Below are positions 59,711-64,000 of a stretch of DNA of 64,000 nucleotides, one piece after another. Source of the stretch: Chelonoidis abingdonii (lineage: Eukaryota; Chordata; Testudines; Testudinidae); NCBI RefSeq assembly GCF_003597395.2, contig NC_133770.1, forward strand, positions 96,156,012 through 96,220,011, given 5' to 3'. The first letter of the stretch is position 1. The number at the start of each line of letters is the position of its first letter. A program made the translations under genes and the position numbers. The notes under the pieces are model-generated. The model did no database searches. It saw nothing but the letters and a program-made list of their open reading frames with translations, and was not told where the DNA came from.

Positions 59711-61686
59711 AAAAACCCACAAAGTACCATGAAGATCACAAGTAAACCAGATTGTCAGGCCCCATAGGCATTTCCGACTCTGCACCTCTTTCTGCTCCAG
59801 GGTGACTTACAAGAGCCAAACTCCTTCCCAAAGTCTCCCCGCAACTGAGCCTTCTCAGACCTTTTATAGGCTCTCTCTCTCTGACACAACTTCTCAGCTG
59901 AGTCTGATAATCAAAGAGGTTTGGCTGGGGCCACATCCCCTAGTCTTTAAAGGGACAGACTACCCTGCTACACCATCTAACTTGAAAAAGGCTAGCCAAA
60001 AAGATTAGCCTAGCCTAGTACCTGTACCTCCCACAAGTTCACACAAAATGCTACTCTATAGCATTTTGGAAATGTTTAGTCCTTAGTGTGGGGTTAGGAA
60101 AGTAACACTACTAGCTCCTTCCTGTAGGTCGGTGGACAAAGCGAGAGTATGCCTACAGGAAGGCTACTAATACATGTTGCTTTCTCTTTACGGTGAGACT
60201 GAACACAATGTACCATGCAATGTATGAAACGGAGAAGGAAGAAAAGAAATCAGGATAATAAAGCATTAAGAGGTAACATTGCTTCTTTGTATTTTAGTTA
60301 CAAATTACAATAGATAGTGACAATATTATTCCTGAGTAATGCGATGATTTTTTGAAAAGCACTGAAATTGTAGGCATGCAATGCTATAATTATCCTGTTT
60401 GTAACAACACAAAAGCTCCTATTGAAATATTAATATATACTGGAAGATGATTAAGTTGAGAGAGAAAAGGCAGAGTTATTAATGTTTATTAAACATTCTT
60501 AGTCTTTTTTAGTGTACTGTATATCAAAGTTGTCAGTTCTGCAAATTTGACTTGAAATTCTATCAGTTGTACATTTTTTACTATTTTGAAAAAAATTAAA
60601 TGTATATTTAAAAGAAATTAAAGGAAAGTCTTTTTCTGAGTCTGGACTGTAACTTTTTCAATATAGTATTGAGAGTTTATCTGTCTATTACTTTCTAGAT
60701 TCCAAGAATGCTTTAACTAGGTTTCAGTAAAAGTTTGGAGTTTATCTGAAAGCATTTTAGGGGTCCGCAAATGAAAAGTTTGAAACCACTGAGATAGATA
60801 TTGTATATTAGCAGGAATATATTTAAGAACTGCTAGTTAAACTACATTATTGAAACCAAGTTCCTGAACAATAGGAAGCTGAGCCCAATCTACTATTCTA
60901 ATCTGTAAACCGTTGTTATAAAGTCTAACTTTAAGGTTCATATTTTTAAGAGGTGGGATTTCATGCAATACATACATGTACACAATTTATATGCAGTTAC
61001 TGTACTTTGCATGTGTGCAAACTGAATAACTGCTGGAGAACAGGAAATTGGGCATCCATCTACCTATTTGTGTGCATAACTGCAATAACTATAAACACAC
61101 TGCATGCATACATTTATATTTAGCATGTGCAAACGGACCTATACTAGTGACTGAAAGCTGTTGTCATCTTCTGGTTCTTCAGTAGCCTAAATGAAATTAA
61201 AATGGTGGTCCACATAATGCACACAAATATGTTTACATATTCCAACAACAGTTTTTTATTTTCAGACTTAACTTACATAATAACCGGGTTTTTGTTGTTA
61301 TTTTTTAAAATGATGAACAAACACTATCTTGGCTGCTTTTTTAAATGATGAACGCACACTATTTTGGCTATTCCAACTATTCACATATCTGGAGGGAAAT
61401 AAGAAAAGAAAAAATGGATCTAAATTCATGTACAAAGGGTTTGTACTTATGCAGCCAATATAAAAATAACGTGTGTGATCTAATGAGTACTATGTATCAG
61501 GACCACATATTTTTATACTCATAAGATTATATACTTATGTAGAGTACACCATTTTCAAACACAATCCAGGAAACATTATTTCATGAATTTGTGCCATTCT
61601 ATAATTTAAAAAAACAAGAGTAGCCACAGAGAAAGTACAGATTAAATGTAGCTTTTAAAATGCATCTTCCATTGCTGTATTTTTAG
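59711..61686. other. Non-coding stretch upstream of the GPR141-like gene
   Basis: About 59,730-60,010 read on the minus strand contains agcctataaaaggtctgag, a TATA-like context, and ordered GC-richer text that may belong to an old LTR, but its ends are not visible. From 60,010 on the sequence is AT-rich with no gene or repeat recognised. The last part is presumably intron: ttccattgctgtatttttag ends at 61,686 and is a good 3' splice site. Confidence 0.4.
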
Positions 61687-61716
61687 GTAGCCTTGAAAGA
61701 AAAGAAAACTTCTGAG

Positions 61717-62580
61717 ATGTTTAACACAAGCTCAGCACAACAGGATTTGCCATCCAATGGAACATTACCACAAAACTTGGAGAGACTGCATTTGATTTTG
61801 ATAACACTATATAGTATCAGTCTGGCAGGGGGCATTGCAGGAGTCATTGTGATGGCCCGTCAACTGTTTCAAAGGAATGTACAATCTATGACAACCATCA
61901 TTATCATCAATCTCATGGTGGTACATTCAATTCTCTTACTCAGCCTTCCTTTCCGCCTTACCTATTACATTTCATCTGAATGGAAATTCGGGTGGTTCAC
62001 CTGCAAAATGTTTAGTGCCATGATCTACGCCCACATGTACATCACCTTCATTTTCTATGTAGCTATTATTATAATACGCCTCTTGAGACTGGAATTTCAG
62101 CGGTGGTACACTAAAACCTGGATTACTGCTGTCTGGTTTGTGGGAACTTTGGTTATCTTCCCTATTTTTTTGTCATATTATGGCACCTCTAAAAACTATA
62201 ACCATTCTAAATGCTTTCAGTTCCACAGAGATATTCAGGAGCAGGGTATCATGATAGCAAACTACTGCATGATTGGTATTATTGTGGCAACAGTCTCTGC
62301 GCTCTCCATAATCCAATTAGTTATAATCTTTCACCTGGCAATGAAGTATTGGCCTGATATGAACTCACATGTGGAATTCAGGGCTCAGATCAAGAGTTTT
62401 TTTTTCATCTTGGTAATACTAGTCTGCTTTATACCTCATCATGTATTCAGAATATACTACATCCAGAATTTTCCCCCGGAGGATGACCACAACCTATTCC
62501 TATACAATGAAATTTTCTTAGCTATCACAGCACTGTGCTGCTTGGATATGTTGTGCTTCATAGCAGGAATAGCCCATTAA
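61717..62580 (+). CDS. GPR141-like orphan G protein-coupled receptor (paralogue)
   Basis: A single-exon coding region of 287 residues encodes a class A seven-transmembrane receptor. I chose the ATG at 61,717 because the open frame upstream begins only at a TTG, and the splice acceptor at 61,686 leaves a 30-base leader. Residues 3 (NTS), 14 (NGT) and 162 (NHS) are glycosylation sequons. TM segments are about 26-49, 57-85, 96-122, 133-155, 180-206, 226-249 and 264-284. Cys96 and Cys166 can form the usual disulfide. AHMYITFIFYV, FRAQIKSFFF, CFIPHHVFRIYYIQ and LYNEIFLAITALCCLDML match corresponding parts of GPR141, but the first intracellular loop and the region after TM3 differ (RLEFQRW replaces KDKVEFYRK). 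His70 replaces Asp in TM2 as in GPR141. It ends immediately after TM7 (FIAGIAH), without the short cytoplasmic tail seen in GPR141. Ligand unknown. Confidence 0.88.
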   Translation: MFNTSSAQQDLPSNGTLPQNLERLHLILITLYSISLAGGIAGVIVMARQLFQRNVQSMTTIIIINLMVVHSILLLSLPFRLTYYISSEWKFGWFTCKMFSAMIYAHMYITFIFYVAIIIIRLLRLEFQRWYTKTWITAVWFVGTLVIFPIFLSYYGTSKNYNHSKCFQFHRDIQEQGIMIANYCMIGIIVATVSALSIIQLVIIFHLAMKYWPDMNSHVEFRAQIKSFFFILVILVCFIPHHVFRIYYIQNFPPEDDHNLFLYNEIFLAITALCCLDMLCFIAGIAH

Positions 62581-62790
62581 ACTATAAACTACTGGTACAG
62601 AAAACCTTGATTTTGGCTCTTCTTGGGAATAAGAAAACTACTCAAGAGTTTACTGAGTTACAAGGAATACTGACTTTTCCCTATGAGGATAACATTATTT
62701 GGATTTCTATAATTTTCATTCTTTTGTAGCCCAAGGAGACAGAAGTTGTTGGTTCTCATTTTCTATCCTGAGGGTTGAAAAGCCATGATG
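62581..62790 (+). other. 3' flank of the GPR141-like gene, possible lost tail coding sequence
   Basis: In a frame shifted relative to the receptor, the bases around the stop read NSPLNYKLLVQKTLILALLG, which would make a natural basic segment after TM7. See the finding on a possible frameshift. Otherwise this is 3' untranslated sequence. Confidence 0.4.
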
Positions 62791-62796
62791 AATAAA
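62791..62796 (+). promoter_or_regulatory. Candidate polyadenylation signal of the GPR141-like gene
   Basis: AATAAA lies about 211 bp after the stop codon on the sense strand. Inferred from position only. Confidence 0.5.
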
Positions 62797-64000
62797 TATT
62801 CTTCTAATCTTTGAAGTTGCCTAAGTATATTGGCTTTGCAGCAACACCAAATTTCATCAAGAATTCTCTTTGCTCATCTCCAGTGACTGCTAAGTAGTCA
62901 GCCCTTCTCATTTACTCAAAAGAGTTTCTCAGTGAAAATAGCTCACTTTACCCAAAAAATCTGCTCTCAGAATTAGCTCACATTGAGGATGGTATATAAA
63001 CACAGAACAACTTCTAACTGGCGAAAGGTTAGGAAAATTTTTTCTCCTGGAGCACATTACTGCAGAATTGTCCATTCTGAGGGTTTTATACCTTCCCCTG
63101 AAGCATTTGATACTAGAGACCAAAACCAAAAAGTTGCCTTTTTCCCTCATGTGCTTTGCAATAATGTTTTTGAATTAACAAGAAAATGAGCTATGTCCAA
63201 AGAGTGGGAAAATGGCACCAGAGGATTGGGAGTGAGACTTAAATTAAATAGGTGGGTCCAACCCCCCCGTTCTTCTCCTCAGCACATCTATACCAACTTT
63301 TTATTTGTTGTGCCATCTTCCTCTAACTCTCCTCTTACCTTCTTCATTTAAATATGCTAATTGGTAATTTAAATACAGACAGAAAAGGTCACGCTTTTCT
63401 GACATTTGCTCAGTGTCACTTCTACAGCAGGACGGCATCTACTGCTGATACTTCTGGGGTTCTGACCATAGGGACTGGAGCTGTAATGCAGTCTCAAGTG
63501 GTCTGGTCTTTCAAGAGAACAGTAACCCCGCCACAAGGGAAGTATTGTATCAGCCTCCAAAAAAAAACGAAGTAAATAATCTCTCTGATGACTGTTTTTG
63601 CTTAATATTCCTAAGTTGTATTGTTGATTTCCACTGCTGGATGCTGTATTTCTCTGGTTCCCGATATAACTGAAAGTGATACTAGAATAATTTAAGTAAA
63701 TGAAATTGTTTCAGTCAGCTCCATGTGTATGTGTGCATGTGGGGGATATATGTACAAACGTTTGTTTCTACATAGGCTTCCTTCTTTCTCTCCCCTTACA
63801 CTCCTAGCATGTTCCTTGTCAGCTTGTGATCCCAGGGGTAGGACATCAGTGGTTAATAGCCTTCAATGGTTAATAATAGCACCTTCTCCTGGGGACTTCT
63901 GGCTTCTCTTCTCCCTCCCAAGAGTGCTGGAAAAATTTGTATAGTGGGGGTGCCAAGAACCATTGAACCAAACTGTAAACCCTTTATATAATGGAAACCA
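62797..64000. other. Non-coding stretch, no gene recognised
   Basis: Short frames at 62,929-63,189, 63,354-63,575 and 63,723-63,944 overlap on opposite strands or have no domain. The window ends without a further recognisable feature. Confidence 0.45.

Noticed and set aside
61693..61716. Longer N terminus for the GPR141-like receptor
   Set aside because: The upstream codon is TTG, not ATG, and it lies only 6 bases after the splice acceptor; the ATG at 61,717 has G at -3 and gives a normal receptor N terminus.

Overview
This is vertebrate genomic DNA, most likely from a cryptodiran turtle. It is AT-rich with GC-rich repeat islands, the recognisable genes have single large coding exons preceded by 3' splice sites, and most of the rest is interspersed repeats. 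The turtle call rests on a tRNA-derived SINE whose 3' tail resembles CR1 (the Cry I type known from turtles), abundant CR1 LINE fragments, Harbinger and hAT elements with their MITEs, and a Gmr1-like Ty3/gypsy element. The organism call comes from repeat content recognised by eye, not from a search.

Two protein-coding genes are supported, both on the + strand. GPR141 (21,891-22,799, 302 codons) is an orphan class A receptor. A diverged GPR141-like paralogue (61,717-62,580, 287 codons) lies about 39 kb downstream. Each coding region lies in one exon just behind a good splice acceptor, so each should have at least one non-coding 5' exon that I could not locate. Shared motifs through TM3, TM6 and TM7 show they are paralogues from an old tandem duplication. 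The downstream copy ends directly after TM7 and may have lost its C-terminal tail by a frameshift.

The rest is transposon remains, often nested. Region by region: 0-5 kb has a 123-bp hAT MITE with a perfect 8-bp target duplication, a Harbinger MITE with a TTA duplication and the end of a hAT element. 6-13 kb has a MIR-like SINE and several non-autonomous hAT elements, one containing the assembly gap at 8,143-8,355. 14-18 kb has CR1 copies, one split by a hAT element whose two ends are long inverted copies of the transposase 3' end. 20.7-21.5 kb is CR1 just upstream of GPR141. 27-34 kb has a second copy of a hairpin-ended hAT family, a Cry I SINE carrying a MITE, an L2-like tail and CR1. 35.4-43.1 kb is a degenerate Gmr1-like gypsy element whose 5' LTR is split by a 4.1-kb Harbinger transposon. 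43.1-47 kb has a CR1 interrupted by a 77-base G run, an inverted Harbinger transposase and an ERV-type solo LTR with a 5-bp duplication. 51.8-53.9 kb is another Harbinger element. 56.6-59.7 kb has a hAT MITE and a second long-armed hAT element containing a solo LTR of the same family as the gypsy element.

No intact transposase or retroelement polyprotein is visible; all copies carry stops and frameshifts. I see no cellular RNA genes, CRISPR arrays or prokaryotic features.
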